A stretch of 64,000 nucleotides of DNA, from positions 2,232,001 to 2,296,000 of the forward strand of contig NZ_CP120367.1 in NCBI RefSeq assembly GCF_029892045.1. The letters are read 5' to 3'. Below the pieces are notes generated by a model. That model searched no databases and was not told where the DNA came from. It saw nothing but the letters and a program-made list of their open reading frames with translations. A program made the translations under genes and the position numbers. Source of the DNA: Sinorhizobium numidicum (GTDB taxonomy: Bacteria; Pseudomonadota; Alphaproteobacteria; Rhizobiales; Rhizobiaceae). Numbering within the stretch: the first letter of the stretch is position 1; each line of letters opens with the position of its first letter. This document shows, in pieces, positions 16,230 to 25,398 of the stretch.

Positions 16230-16541
16230 ACCGAGTCAAGCACCCCATCCGACTTTGCCTCCCGCCTACGCAAGACGCGTGAGGGCAGGGGGCAGAGCCA
16301 ATCCGAGCTTGCCCGAGAGGCCGGCATGCAGCCTTCGGCCATCGCGCATTTTGAAGCTGGTCGCCGCAAGCCATCTTTCGACAACGTCCGCGCACTGGCG
16401 AAAGCCTTGAGCGTTACGGCGGACTATTTGCTCGGCACAAAAACTGCGACAACTGCCTTTCGCGACGAGGATAAGCTGACCACAAAAGATCGTCTATTTA
16501 TCCAGAACATTATCGACACAATGGTCCAAGGTAAAAAATAG
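16227..16541 (+). CDS. XRE-family HTH transcriptional regulator
   Basis: The 104-residue protein has a canonical Cro/CI-type HTH at residues about 12-66 (SRLRKTREGRGQSQSELARE through LAKALSVTADYLLG) and a short charged tail. It is 9 bp upstream of an ImmA/IrrE-type metallopeptidase gene. This is the ImmR/ImmA arrangement of integrative elements and phages, in which the peptidase removes the repressor after DNA damage or another cue. The three repeats overlapping its promoter and start codon fit autorepression. It may control the DUF2188 gene and, through read-through, the nucleotide cassette, but that is inference. Confidence 0.9.
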   Translation: MTESSTPSDFASRLRKTREGRGQSQSELAREAGMQPSAIAHFEAGRRKPSFDNVRALAKALSVTADYLLGTKTATTAFRDEDKLTTKDRLFIQNIIDTMVQGKK

Positions 16542-16550
16542 CGAGCAAGC

Positions 16551-17432
16551 ATGGCTGGCTTCCGGCTGAAAATGGCGACCCAGCATGGCGAGAAGATCGC
16601 CGAGGAATTCGGTTTCACACAGTTTCCGATTGATCCTCGCGTGATCACAGAGGCGAGGGATATCATTCTTCAGGCGAAGCCAGCCGACGTTCAAGGGGTA
16701 TCTGGAGCCATCATCTTTGCTGGAGACTCGGCCACCATCATCTACTCGACCGAATACAACAACGTAGGGTTTGAGAACTTCTCGATCGCCCATGAGCTCG
16801 GTCATTGGTTCCTCCCCGGACACCCCGAAGAGATTGTCAACGCGGGCGGCACTCACTTGTCGCGTGGCAATTTTACGCAAAAAACTTCAATTGAGCTGGA
16901 GGCTGATCACTTCGCGAGCGGGCTGCTTCTGCCGTCTACTCTCACACGCGAACTTTTGTCGAGGAGTCAAATTGGGCTCGATGGTATCCTCAAGTTGGCG
17001 GAGGCAGCTCGCTCTTCGGTGAGCGCGGCTGCAATCCGCGCGGCCGAGTGCAGCTCCTATCCGATGGCCATAATTGTGAGTAGGGGCGACGAGATTGTCT
17101 ATGCGTTTACTTCGGAACCGTTCAAAGGTCTCGGCAGGCTTGCCTTTTTGCGCAAGGGTACGCCTTTGCCGATTGGCGCGACCCGTCAGTTCAACACGGA
17201 ACCGACAAGGGTTCTGCGTGCCGAGCGTCTGGTTGATCAGACCGATCTAGCGACGTGGTTTGATGGTCCTGGAAAGATCTCGCTTGATGAGGAGATCATT
17301 GGTCTCGGCAAATATGGATATACCCTGACCGTTCTCAGCAGCGAGGCATTGCCAGAACATCCTCTTGACGAGGAGGATGAAGAGGCCAAACTGGAAGAAA
17401 GCTGGACGCCGCGCTTCGCTTACGGCCGGTAG
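16551..17432 (+). CDS. ImmA/IrrE-family metallopeptidase
   Basis: The 293-residue protein has the zinc motif HELGH (residues 81-85) and the downstream EAxxFA third ligand (ELEADHFASGLLLPS, Glu117). The C-terminal part (about 150-293) is longer than in ImmA and ends in an acidic stretch, DEEDEEAKLEE. It is cytoplasmic, with no signal peptide. It follows the XRE gene by 9 bp and is very likely its antirepressor. Such pairs act as switches for mobile elements, toxin-antitoxin loci and some defence systems, and this one is the nearest switch to the kinase-PurA cassette. Confidence 0.9.
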   Translation: MAGFRLKMATQHGEKIAEEFGFTQFPIDPRVITEARDIILQAKPADVQGVSGAIIFAGDSATIIYSTEYNNVGFENFSIAHELGHWFLPGHPEEIVNAGGTHLSRGNFTQKTSIELEADHFASGLLLPSTLTRELLSRSQIGLDGILKLAEAARSSVSAAAIRAAECSSYPMAIIVSRGDEIVYAFTSEPFKGLGRLAFLRKGTPLPIGATRQFNTEPTRVLRAERLVDQTDLATWFDGPGKISLDEEIIGLGKYGYTLTVLSSEALPEHPLDEEDEEAKLEESWTPRFAYGR

Positions 17433-17639
17433 CAACGTCGTTACAGATCGTAGCGCGCGACCGCCTTTATGGTGAGGGGCTGACTACAGCGTGTAGATCT
17501 CAGCGCCTGGGTCGTCCCGCCAAGTTATCGGTTCGGTGCCGCCTCTTTTTATGACAGTGGCTGCGGTTCGATTCCGTTCACATCAGGATTTTTGTCAATG
17601 GTTCATTCAGGTGGCATCGAGTTCTCCTTGGTAGTCGGA

Positions 17640-17780
17640 TCCACGGTCTGAGCCCATAGCAATTACCGGCCCGTCCTCGGGCCTGTACAACCTCACATCC
17701 GGTCGCCGCTTTCAACGGCTGCACCATTATCCCGCTTTCGACGGGCACGGGCTCAGGAGAACGGGGCCAAACTCAAGGTC
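17640..17780 (-). ncRNA. Hairpin-rich region next to the IS110 transposase, candidate bridge RNA
   Basis: Three hairpins occur within 75 bp: GGCCCG/CGGGCC around 4 bp (near 17668), GCCG/CGGC (near 17709) and CCCG/CGGG (near 17733). The last two have related loops, CTTTCAA and CTTTCGA. The region lies 3' of the transposase gene in a 450-bp non-coding stretch (17433-17882). IS1111-type members of the family carry their guide (bridge) RNA on that side. The strand and exact ends are not determined. Confidence 0.4.
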
Positions 17781-17882
17781 GGCGGTTAAAGCCAATGGGA
17801 ATCCCGGTCCGTTCACCTGGATCCGTCAGGACTGATCAGGCCCTGAGGATAGCAATCTGCGTTCAATGGCTGCTTTTGTACT

Positions 17883-19049
17883 TCAGGCGGTTTTCATCAC
17901 CGCTCCTTCGATTACGACGCCGGAGCTCACGTACTTCCAGAGGGCGACCAGCAACTTGCGAGCCAGAGCGACGATCATCGGTCTCTTAAGACGACCGCTG
18001 TTGCGTGCAATGCGCTCCTTGAACCAGAAGGTCAGCGCCGAGTTCGGTTGATGGCGCAGCCATAGCCAGGCGAGCTCAACCATCGTCGCTCGCAAGCGCG
18101 GATTCCCCGCCTTCGAGACACCCTGCTCACGATTGACGTTGCCACTTTGCCAAGGCGAAGGAGCAAGCCCTGCGTAGGCCGCGACTTGCCGCCGATTGTC
18201 GAAGTGTCTGAACAAGCCTTCTGAGTAAAGTATCGTCGCGAACTCGGGACCAATTCCCTTGATCCTTAACAGCGTGGCTGCTCTTGCCGGTGCGCTGGTG
18301 GACTCGCGGGACATCAACGCATCGCGTTCTGCTTCTACCGCTTTGATCTGTGTGAGCAGCAATTCGAGACGATCGAGCTCACGGCAGATCTCTGCTCTCA
18401 GGTGCTTCGACACTATCCGGCCATCTCCCGTTCGAAGCTCCTCCAGGCGCTGACGGCGATCGCGACGCAAAGGCTCGTAATCTCGTATTCCTTGGGAGAA
18501 GAGCAGCCCCTTTATGCGATTGACGTGAAAAACACGTTCCGCAATCAGGGTCTTCCGCTCTCGTCCGAGCCGGCGGTTGTCTTCCTCTTCGGGCGTGAGG
18601 AGTTTGACCATCGAGCAAGCACGAGGTTCACCGCGTTTCCAGGCCATCAAAGCACGTATTAATGTTTCGCCGTCTATGCGATCCGTCTTTGCGCGGCGAT
18701 GTCGGCGCGGCATGGCAATGGATGCAGCCTCCACAATATGGCTCTCAATCCAGGTTTCCTTGCTAAGCACTCGCCCCAGCCAGAAGCCATCAAGCCCGGC
18801 CTCCTGGATCACCACCAGTGGATAAAGCTTGTCCACACGCCGCTGCGCTTTCTGGCGAAGGGTGGCGAAACACGAGAACAAGCCGGCGATGTCACCACCA
18901 GTTACAGCATGGCGAGACATTTTCTCGCTCCCCGGCGAGAGAGCGGTCACGAGCCATGTCGATTTGCTCAGTTCCAACGATACGAAAATTGCGCCAAGAT
19001 CGACGGGGGTAGCGGTATGTGCTTGGGGTTGATCTGCTTTCACCGGCAT
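17883..19049 (-). CDS. IS110-family transposase (DEDD recombinase)
   Basis: The 388-residue protein has an N-terminal RuvC-like DEDD domain (VSLELSKSTWLVTALSPGS; RRAKTDRIDGETLIRAL) and the C-terminal Tnp2 domain with the conserved helix-hairpin LRIKGIGPEFATILYSEGLF, YAGLAPSPWQSG and the serine-containing SKAGNPRLR. IS110 elements lack terminal inverted repeats and are guided by a bridge RNA from their non-coding end. About 450 bp of hairpin-rich sequence lies 3' of the gene and about 490 bp of other non-coding sequence 5'. I could not fix the element ends. The gene looks intact. It separates the island at 11-17.4 kb from decayed sequence at 19.5-21 kb. Confidence 0.92.
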   Translation of the reverse strand: MPVKADQPQAHTATPVDLGAIFVSLELSKSTWLVTALSPGSEKMSRHAVTGGDIAGLFSCFATLRQKAQRRVDKLYPLVVIQEAGLDGFWLGRVLSKETWIESHIVEAASIAMPRRHRRAKTDRIDGETLIRALMAWKRGEPRACSMVKLLTPEEEDNRRLGRERKTLIAERVFHVNRIKGLLFSQGIRDYEPLRRDRRQRLEELRTGDGRIVSKHLRAEICRELDRLELLLTQIKAVEAERDALMSRESTSAPARAATLLRIKGIGPEFATILYSEGLFRHFDNRRQVAAYAGLAPSPWQSGNVNREQGVSKAGNPRLRATMVELAWLWLRHQPNSALTFWFKERIARNSGRLKRPMIVALARKLLVALWKYVSSGVVIEGAVMKTA

Positions 19050-19540
19050 GGTTGGCCTCCAGAGAGATTTCTAGCGACCTCACTCTGCCACGGTGCAGGC
19101 CGCTATCCATTCCTGATGGGATCTCAAGGCGACGGGTGCGCAGTCGACGGTCACATCGGCGATAGACCCACCGCCTCCCGCGGCTGCCCCCTTCCAAGGT
19201 TTCCAACGCGGGCCGGAACACACCCGGTGGCAACCGTCACCTCTCGGCGCGCATCCAAAAAACCTTCAGGCAGTCGCTCGCTGCGGCCACCGCGAACGGC
19301 CAAGATGCGCCGAAAAAGCGGTCATCTCGAACATGGTTGGCGATGACCAAAAGGGGCCGAAACCGGACCGTCCACTATCGGGAGGTGTCAGCAACAAGCG
19401 GCCATTCCGCTGACGCCGCATCTACCTCGTAGCGCAGGCATGCTGACCTCCTCCGAAGCAAACATACGGCGGCACGCCGCCCATGGCCGTACTTCGCTGA
19501 GGCTCCGTCCTTCGGGTCGACGGCGTGCCTGATCCGAGGC
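19050..19540. other. Non-coding stretch upstream of the IS110 transposase gene
   Basis: No gene is visible. Part must be the 5' end of the IS110 element; the boundary with older DNA was not found. Confidence 0.4.
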
Positions 19541-19541
19541 G

Positions 19542-19780
19542 GGAGTCTGGACCAGCGTTTGCGTGATGTTCCCAGCGCTTGATGCAAAAGTGGCGGGATA
19601 TAAGGTCTACGCTGTGATGGATGCTTCGGGCGATGTGAGCGAAATGGCGAACCGGACGACACTGGCGCTTTGTCCAGGGCGGCGTCATCCCCGTGACGAC
19701 CAATGCAGTGCTCTCGGAAATCCACCGCACCTGGAACCGCCCGGAAGCGGCCGAGATTGCTAAGCTTCAAGCGTGGCTAA
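19542..19780 (+). pseudogene. Cysteine hydrolase (YcaC/isochorismatase-like) remnant
   Basis: The frame from 19542 reads [20 protein letters not shown], with the catalytic Cys region of the family, through [21 protein letters not shown] one-base shift near 19667 moves it to [20 protein letters not shown] and on to about 19780. The N-terminal half is missing. It precedes a decayed alpha/beta hydrolase gene on the same strand, a pairing often seen for these two families. Confidence 0.7.
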
Positions 19781-19939
19781 CGATGAGTGTGACATGCGCG
19801 AGTGGCGCGCAGCCTAGACCAAAGGATGGTAACAATTCCGCGCCGAACGGGCGACATGCGAGCGATCAGGCCGCGTAGGCCGCTTTGGCAAGGCCCATTC
19901 GCTTATCTAAGACACCCACTGTTTCACTGAGGCCTCGAC

Positions 19940-20960
19940 ATGGACAAGATCAAGGCTCCCGAGAAGATCGATTGCCATCGCCGCCGGGTTATTGGCGCAG
20001 CCGCAATCACATTCGCCGCCGCTGAGCTCGGCATGAAAGCGCCAGCGAAAGCGGCGTCCGGCGGAACCGACCAGTCAAAGGCGTCCGCGACGCAGCTGGC
20101 ACCTTAATCATTCGGCCCGCTGAAGCAGATCGATGCCGGCGTTCTGAGCGTCAGTTTTGCCGAGCTAGGCCCCACCGATGGCGCGCCCGTTATCCTGCTG
20201 CACGGCTGGCCATTCACACTTACGTCGACGTCGCGCCGCTGCTGGCGTCGAAGGGCTACCGTAATCGTGCCCTACCTGCGCGGCCACGGTAAGACGCGCT
20301 TCCTCTCGCATGACGCGAAGCGCAACGGCCAGCAGTCGGCGCTCGCCGCGGACACGATCGCCCTGATGGATGCGCTGGAGACGGCTGCAACTGGGGCGCA
20401 CGCACGGCCAACATCATCGCCGCGCTCTGGCCGGAACGCTGCAAGGCGATGGTCTCGGTGAGCGGCCATCTCATCGGCAACCAACAGCTCGGCAAGCTGC
20501 CGCTCCCACCGAAGGCAGAACTCCAGTGGTGGTACCAATATTACTTCGCCACCGACCGCGGCCGCGCCGGCTACGAGAAATACACGCGGGATTTCGCCAA
20601 GCTCATCTGGCAGCTCGCTTTCCCACAATGGAGCTTCGACCACGCCACCTTCGAGCGCAGCGCCGCTGCCTTCGACAATCCGGACCACGTCGAGATCGTG
20701 ATCCACAACTACCGCTGGCGGCTCGGCCTCGCCGAAGGCGAGCGCCAATATGACGAGCTGGAGAAGCGGCTCGCACAGGCGCCAATCATCAGCGTACCCA
20801 CAATTACGCTCGAAGGCGACGCCAATGGCGCTCCGCATCCGGACGCCAGCGCCTACGCCAAAATGTTCTCCGGCAAGTACCGGCACCGGGTGATCACCGG
20901 CGGCATCGGCCACAACCTGCCCCAGAAGGTCTGCAATGTGGCTCAATCGAGCAGTTCATC
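19940..20960 (+). pseudogene. Alpha/beta hydrolase with Tat-like leader, decayed
   Basis: Starting at the ATG at 19940, a Tat-like N-terminus (CHRRRVIGAAAITFAAAELG) ends at a stop near 20104. The hydrolase continues in the same region as SFAELGPTDGAPVILLHGWP, then breaks by frameshifts near 20215 and 20390. From about 20450 a long intact C-terminal part (LIGNQQLGKLPLPPKAELQW to the GIGHNLPQ histidine turn) is read. The nucleophile elbow falls in a damaged zone. The homologous family is close to haloperoxidase-like hydrolases. Confidence 0.75.
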
Positions 20961-21061
20961 GCACCGCGCATGGCCTTTTCTGCACGCAGCATCACCGCAT
21001 GTATCGCGCACACACCGGCCGTCGACTACCCGGTGTCTTTAGGCGCTCTCGCGAGCAGGCA

Positions 21062-21532
21062 TCATGGCATCTTGGTCGCGCCGGCCTCGCGCATCGGCGC
21101 GGGCAATGTTTCCCATGCCCGGATCAGTTCGCCGATGGAAGCGGCCTCCATCTTGCGCATGACATTGCCGCGATGCAGCTTGACCGTCACTTCACTAATG
21201 CCGAGGTCGAAGGCGATCTGCTTGTTGAGGCGTCCGCACGCCAGTTCGTGCAGAACCTCGCGCTCGCGTGGCGTCAGCGTCTCAAGGCGTTCGACATTGC
21301 GCTTGACGATCACGGCTTCCGCCCGGCGCGCGGCATCCATCGCAATGCCCGCAATCACAGCGTCAAGCAGCGTTTGGTCCCGCACTGGCTTGGTGAGGAA
21401 ATCCACAGCGCCGGCCTTCATCGCCTGGACAGTCATCGGAATGTCGCCATGCCCGGTCAGGAAGATGATTGGCTTGGAGTTGCCGCTTTGGGTCAGATGA
21501 CGCTGCAGATCGAGACCGCTCGCTCCTGGCAT
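21062..21532 (-). pseudogene. FixJ-like response regulator, receiver domain truncated (copy A)
   Basis: This is the C-terminal 2/3 of a regulator whose full form is at 37683-38366. The block 21080-21532 appears identical to 37692-38144. The frame begins inside the receiver at MPGASGLDLQRH, just after the phosphoacceptor Asp, so the protein lacks the N-terminal receiver strands and the Asp. The LuxR-type HTH (LTPREREVLHELACGRLNKQ) is intact. The break is a 583-bp deletion relative to copy B with 6 new bases (21533-21538). The C-terminus also differs, ending ATKMP instead of TN. If translated, it would be a constitutive DNA-binding fragment. Confidence 0.8.
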
Positions 21533-21556
21533 TCATCGAGGTCTTCGCTTGCTCAC
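21533..21556 (-). pseudogene. Seven-codon stub of the receiver-only regulator (copy A)
   Basis: GTG followed by SKRRPR and TGA is all that is left here of the single-domain regulator found complete at 38356-38745. It is the left edge of the deletion that also truncated the neighbouring regulator, and its start codon changed from ATG to GTG. Confidence 0.7.
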
Positions 21557-22200
21557 GCTCCGCTCCCTCCTGCTCGGCGCGAGTGGGTGATCGGTATTTC
21601 CAATCGCTCCGCGATACGCACAAGATCGGCGAGCGACGCCGCTGCCATTTTCTGCATCACGTTCCTTCTATGAATTTGCAGCGTGACTTCGCCGATCCCC
21701 AGCTCGGCTGCGGCCTGCTTGTTGAGCAGACCACTCACCACCAGCGGCAGCACCTCGCGTTCGCGCGGCGTCAGGTCGAAATAGCGTTGCCTTAGCACGC
21801 CGAGTTCAGCGCGTTCTGCTCTCTTTTCCCGATCCTGGGCGATCGCCGCATGGGTTGCGGCCATGAGGTCCGCATCACTGAAAGGCTTGGTCAGGAAGTC
21901 CACGGCGCCGTGCTTGATCGCGCGCACCGAGGACGGAATGTCACCATGCCCTGTTATGAAAACGATCGGCGGATGATCGCCCGCGGCGATCTGACTCTGC
22001 AGATCGAGCCCGTTGATATCCGGCAATTCGACGTCGAGGATGAGGCAGGCAGGGACGTTCGGCTTGTCCGCGCTGACATAGTCGCCGGCCGATCCGAACG
22101 CGATGGCGCGCATGCCGTGGGAGGCCAGCAGTTCGCCGAGCGCCTCTCGAATGCGTTCATCGTCATCCACGATGAACACGATATGATCGTCCGTCGTCAT
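21553..22200 (-). CDS. FixJ/NarL-type response regulator (copy A)
   Basis: The 215-residue protein has an N-terminal receiver (VFIVDDDERIREALGELLAS; phosphoacceptor Asp in CLILDVELPD; FITGHGD; Lys in FLTKPF) and a C-terminal LuxR HTH (LTPREREVLPLVVSGLLNKQ, EVTLQIHRRNVMQKM). It differs from copy B (38742-39389) by one residue, Arg in SSVRAIK versus Cys. Its start overlaps the stop of the kinase gene upstream (ATGA), so kinase and regulator are co-translated and form a cognate pair. Confidence 0.93.
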   Translation of the reverse strand: MTTDDHIVFIVDDDERIREALGELLASHGMRAIAFGSAGDYVSADKPNVPACLILDVELPDINGLDLQSQIAAGDHPPIVFITGHGDIPSSVRAIKHGAVDFLTKPFSDADLMAATHAAIAQDREKRAERAELGVLRQRYFDLTPREREVLPLVVSGLLNKQAAAELGIGEVTLQIHRRNVMQKMAAASLADLVRIAERLEIPITHSRRAGGSGA

Positions 22201-25028
22201 GGCGATGCTTTCACTTCAACGGGTAATGTGAAGACGAAGGTCGCTCCATGCGGTTGGTTCTTCTCCGCCCACAGCCGTCCGCCGTGCGACTCGACAATCG
22301 AGCGGCAGATGGCGAGCCCCATGCCCATCCCGTGCTCTTTCGTCGAAAAGAACGGCTCGAAGATCTTGTCAGGAGATTCGACGCCCCGGCCGCGATCACT
22401 GATCTCGGTCTCGACCGCGTTCCCCATCCGCCGCGCGCGGATCCGAAGAACTCTGTCAGTCGTAATGGTGTCCATGGCCTCCATGCCGTTGCGAATAAGA
22501 TTGACGAGAACCTGCTGGATCTGGACGCGATCGAGCGCGACAGGCGGAAGGTTGCTTTCGACATCAACATCCATACGGACGCGCCGCCGCGCCGCCTCCT
22601 CAGCCGTGAGGTCACGCGCCTCCGCGATGACACTGTCCAGTGTCGTGGCATGCCTCGTCTCGACCGACTGCTTGAACAAGGCGCGGATGCGGCTCACGAC
22701 GGCGGCGGCGGCGTTTGCGTCACGAATGATGCGCTCCACCGTCTTTTGCGCGCGCTCGAGATTTGGCGGTTCAGCCGTGAGCCAGCGCTGGCAGGCGTGC
22801 GAGTTCGCCACGACGGCCGCTAACGGCTGGTTCACCTCGTGCGCTATAGAAGCCGAAAGCTCAGCAAGGCTCGCCGCCTGACTCGCACGCGCAAGGCTCT
22901 CTTGCGCCAGACGCAGCTCTTCTTGCGCCCGAACCTCACCGTCGATGTCCAGGCAGATGACGTTCCACTGCACGATGGCGCCTTCGGCGTTGCGCATCGC
23001 CGCGGCGCGCGTATTGACCCAGCGATATTCGCCATCGAAGCGCCGCAGACGGTGCTTCCGAGCATACGGCTCGCCGGTAGACAACGAATGGGCATATCTC
23101 TCTTTGACACCCGCCACGTCGTCGGGATGAACACCGGCATCGAGTGTGCCGGCCAGCCGGGACTTTCCGGTGCCGTCCAATTCTTCAAGCTCATACCCGA
23201 GGAATTCGCGAAGCTGCTGGCTGCGATAGACCGGCTCGCCATTCGGTGCGGCGCAATCGATCATTGCCGGCAGCGTTTCAACGAGCTCCCAGAGGAAGCG
23301 CTCCCGCTCTTGCAGCGCTTCCTGAGAAGTCACGAAATCATGGATATCGACGTTGGCGCCGAACCACCGGATGATGCGGCCGCTCTCGTCACGGAGTGGT
23401 TCAGCACGCCCCTCTGTCCAGCGGTATGAACCATCCGATCGGCGGTTGCGAAATTTCAACTCGAACGCTTCACCCGTGCTGAAGGAGTGGTTTAGGGCGC
23501 GCTGCAAAGGGATCCTGTCGTCAGGATGGACGATGGTCTGAATTGCTCCGGCTAATCCTTGCTGGGCATCAAAATCCTCCAGCTTCAGGCCGATATAGTC
23601 CATCATCGTTTTGTTGATGTATGCCGGTTCACCGCCAGGCGTGATGCACCAGATCTGCACCGGCACGGTGTCAATGAGTTGCTGAAGCTGCCGCTCGCTG
23701 CGTCGCAGCGCCTCCTCAACGCGCAGCTGATCGTCGATGTCATGCGAGAGGCCGTACCATTGGAGGATGCGCCCGCTCTCATCGCGCAGCGGCTCCGCAC
23801 TGCCTTCCACCCAGCGGTAGACGCCATCCGCACGCCGCAGGCGATACGTCTTGGAGAAGCGTTCGCCGGTGACGAAAGAATGGTTGAGCGCTTCCCTAAG
23901 GCTGGCCGCATCATCGGGATGGACGGCGGCTTCTATGATGGCCGCCAGCCGGCTCATGCCCGGCTTGTCTGCATCTGCCATGTCCAGGCCGAGAAAATTT
24001 ATCAGGCGCTGGTTGAAGAAGGTCGGCTCGCCCTCCGGACTCAACCGCCAGAGCAGGCTCGGAACCATATCCACGAGCTGCGACAGTTCCCGCTCCCGGT
24101 CGCGCAACGCCTCCACGCTTTGGCGCAATGTGAGCACCGCCAGCTGGTGCTGCCGGGATATGGCGGCCACGATGAGCGCCGAAAATGCCGAGACGGCCAG
24201 AAAAAGCTGCAGCATGACCTGCTTATGCTTCTGGGACTCAGGATCGCCGGCAAATTGGCTGGCGCCGGATATCGTGAATACTGCCGTGATCAGAGCGAGG
24301 AGGGTCAAGCTGACGGCGGCGCCTTTGAACTCAAAGCGCACTGCGGCCCAAAGAAGAGGCGGCATGATGATGTAGGCGAAGGGCAGGTAACCGCTCAAGG
24401 AAAGGGCAGCGACGCCAAGAAAGATCAGCCCCAGGACACAAGCTTCCATCCATTGCGCGGCCGAGAGCTGGGCCTTGCCGCGCCAGTTCTGCAACACGAC
24501 CAGCGCCAGTGGCGCTACGATCAAGACTCCGGTGGCGTCTCCGATCCACCATAGAGGCCAGGCAGTTGTGAAGGATTGCGATTGTATGCCAAACCACGCA
24601 AGTGTCGCGCTTCCCACCGTAGCGCTTATGACTGGCGCAATTCCAGCGCCCAGTACGACGAATGCGAGAACTTCCGGCAAGGTTTCCAGCCGCACCGGCC
24701 GGCCGGAGATCCGGATCACCAGCCATGCGCCGGCCGCCGCTTCAAGAGCGTTGCCGGCATAGATCAGGACGGCGGCAGGCAACGGACTATGGAACCACAG
24801 GAAATTGCTAAACAGTTCCGCCAGAAGGCCCCCCAGCACCCACCACGGCCAGCTGTGCCGGGAAGCGAGGATAAGCGTAGCCATGAAAAGCCCGCCTGGA
24901 GGCCAAATGGAAATACCTGTTCCGGGTACGATTGCGAGCGACTGAGCGAATCCGCTGCCCAGAACATAGGCCGCAATAAAAAGTCCCAGATGCAAGGATT
25001 GGGGGCGGTGCGACCACACGCATGTCAT
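22197..25028 (-). CDS. MASE1-PAS-PAS-PAS sensor histidine kinase (copy A)
   Basis: The 943-residue protein has an N-terminal MASE1-like membrane region (residues about 10-310; many hydrophobic helices with WPPGGLF and GDATGVL motifs). Three PAS domains follow (openings LVDMVPSLLWRL, LIDTVPVQIWCI, LVETLPAMIDCA), then a HisKA dimerisation helix with the phospho-His in SIAHEVNQPLAA and an HATPase_c domain (DRGRGVESPDKIFEPFFSTK; GMGMGLAICRSIVESHGG). Start: ATG at 25028 after AGGAGAA. It shares the PAS2-PAS3-kinase part with copy B but has a different, membrane-bound sensory front. The signal is unknown; PAS plus FixJ-like output suggests redox or oxygen-type cues. Confidence 0.92.
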   Translation of the reverse strand: MTCVWSHRPQSLHLGLFIAAYVLGSGFAQSLAIVPGTGISIWPPGGLFMATLILASRHSWPWWVLGGLLAELFSNFLWFHSPLPAAVLIYAGNALEAAAGAWLVIRISGRPVRLETLPEVLAFVVLGAGIAPVISATVGSATLAWFGIQSQSFTTAWPLWWIGDATGVLIVAPLALVVLQNWRGKAQLSAAQWMEACVLGLIFLGVAALSLSGYLPFAYIIMPPLLWAAVRFEFKGAAVSLTLLALITAVFTISGASQFAGDPESQKHKQVMLQLFLAVSAFSALIVAAISRQHQLAVLTLRQSVEALRDRERELSQLVDMVPSLLWRLSPEGEPTFFNQRLINFLGLDMADADKPGMSRLAAIIEAAVHPDDAASLREALNHSFVTGERFSKTYRLRRADGVYRWVEGSAEPLRDESGRILQWYGLSHDIDDQLRVEEALRRSERQLQQLIDTVPVQIWCITPGGEPAYINKTMMDYIGLKLEDFDAQQGLAGAIQTIVHPDDRIPLQRALNHSFSTGEAFELKFRNRRSDGSYRWTEGRAEPLRDESGRIIRWFGANVDIHDFVTSQEALQERERFLWELVETLPAMIDCAAPNGEPVYRSQQLREFLGYELEELDGTGKSRLAGTLDAGVHPDDVAGVKERYAHSLSTGEPYARKHRLRRFDGEYRWVNTRAAAMRNAEGAIVQWNVICLDIDGEVRAQEELRLAQESLARASQAASLAELSASIAHEVNQPLAAVVANSHACQRWLTAEPPNLERAQKTVERIIRDANAAAAVVSRIRALFKQSVETRHATTLDSVIAEARDLTAEEAARRRVRMDVDVESNLPPVALDRVQIQQVLVNLIRNGMEAMDTITTDRVLRIRARRMGNAVETEISDRGRGVESPDKIFEPFFSTKEHGMGMGLAICRSIVESHGGRLWAEKNQPHGATFVFTLPVEVKASP

Positions 25029-25150
25029 TGGCTTCTCCTGCCGGACAAAGAAAGCCTGGGGGCTGTCAGCGCTTCGTATAGCACTTGTTCTCAATATCTG
25101 GGCTGGCGAACTCACAGGCCCACCCTAATCCCGCCATGGCCCAACCGCAC

Positions 25151-25168
25151 CTCATGGAAATCCATGAG
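25151..25168. promoter_or_regulatory. Palindrome upstream of kinase copy A
   Basis: CTCATGGA-AA-TCCATGAG has perfect 8-bp arms, about 123 bp before the kinase start. Its core ATGGAAATCCAT recurs at 42537-42548 ahead of kinase copy B, in otherwise partly conserved sequence. It is a candidate site for the FixJ-like regulators. Confidence 0.45.
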
Positions 25169-25398
25169 CTGAAGTGGATATCTGCGGATCTGATCGGCGG
25201 ATTCACACCAAGAATGCGTAAGACAGTCGACGACACAGTGAACAAGGCGACAAGTTAACATCGATACACCCGAGCCGTGCATGAGCTCCCACGACAGCAA
25301 GTCGAGCTGCGGTAAAAGGCCAAGCCGCGACGGCAAATCTAACCCGACCACCGAATCTGGCGACCGAGCAGAGCGTCACGAACGAAGTAGTATTCTTA

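Larger units (their letters stand above)
21080..25000 (-). repeat. Copy A of a two-component locus duplication (direct repeat with 37692-42410)
   Basis: Blocks 21080-21532, 21539 to about 22270, and 23152-23672 look identical or nearly so to 37692-38144, 38728 to about 39460, and 40344-40864. The parts between them have diverged, and the kinase N-termini are unrelated. Both copies point the same way, about 17 kb apart. Confidence 0.85.
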
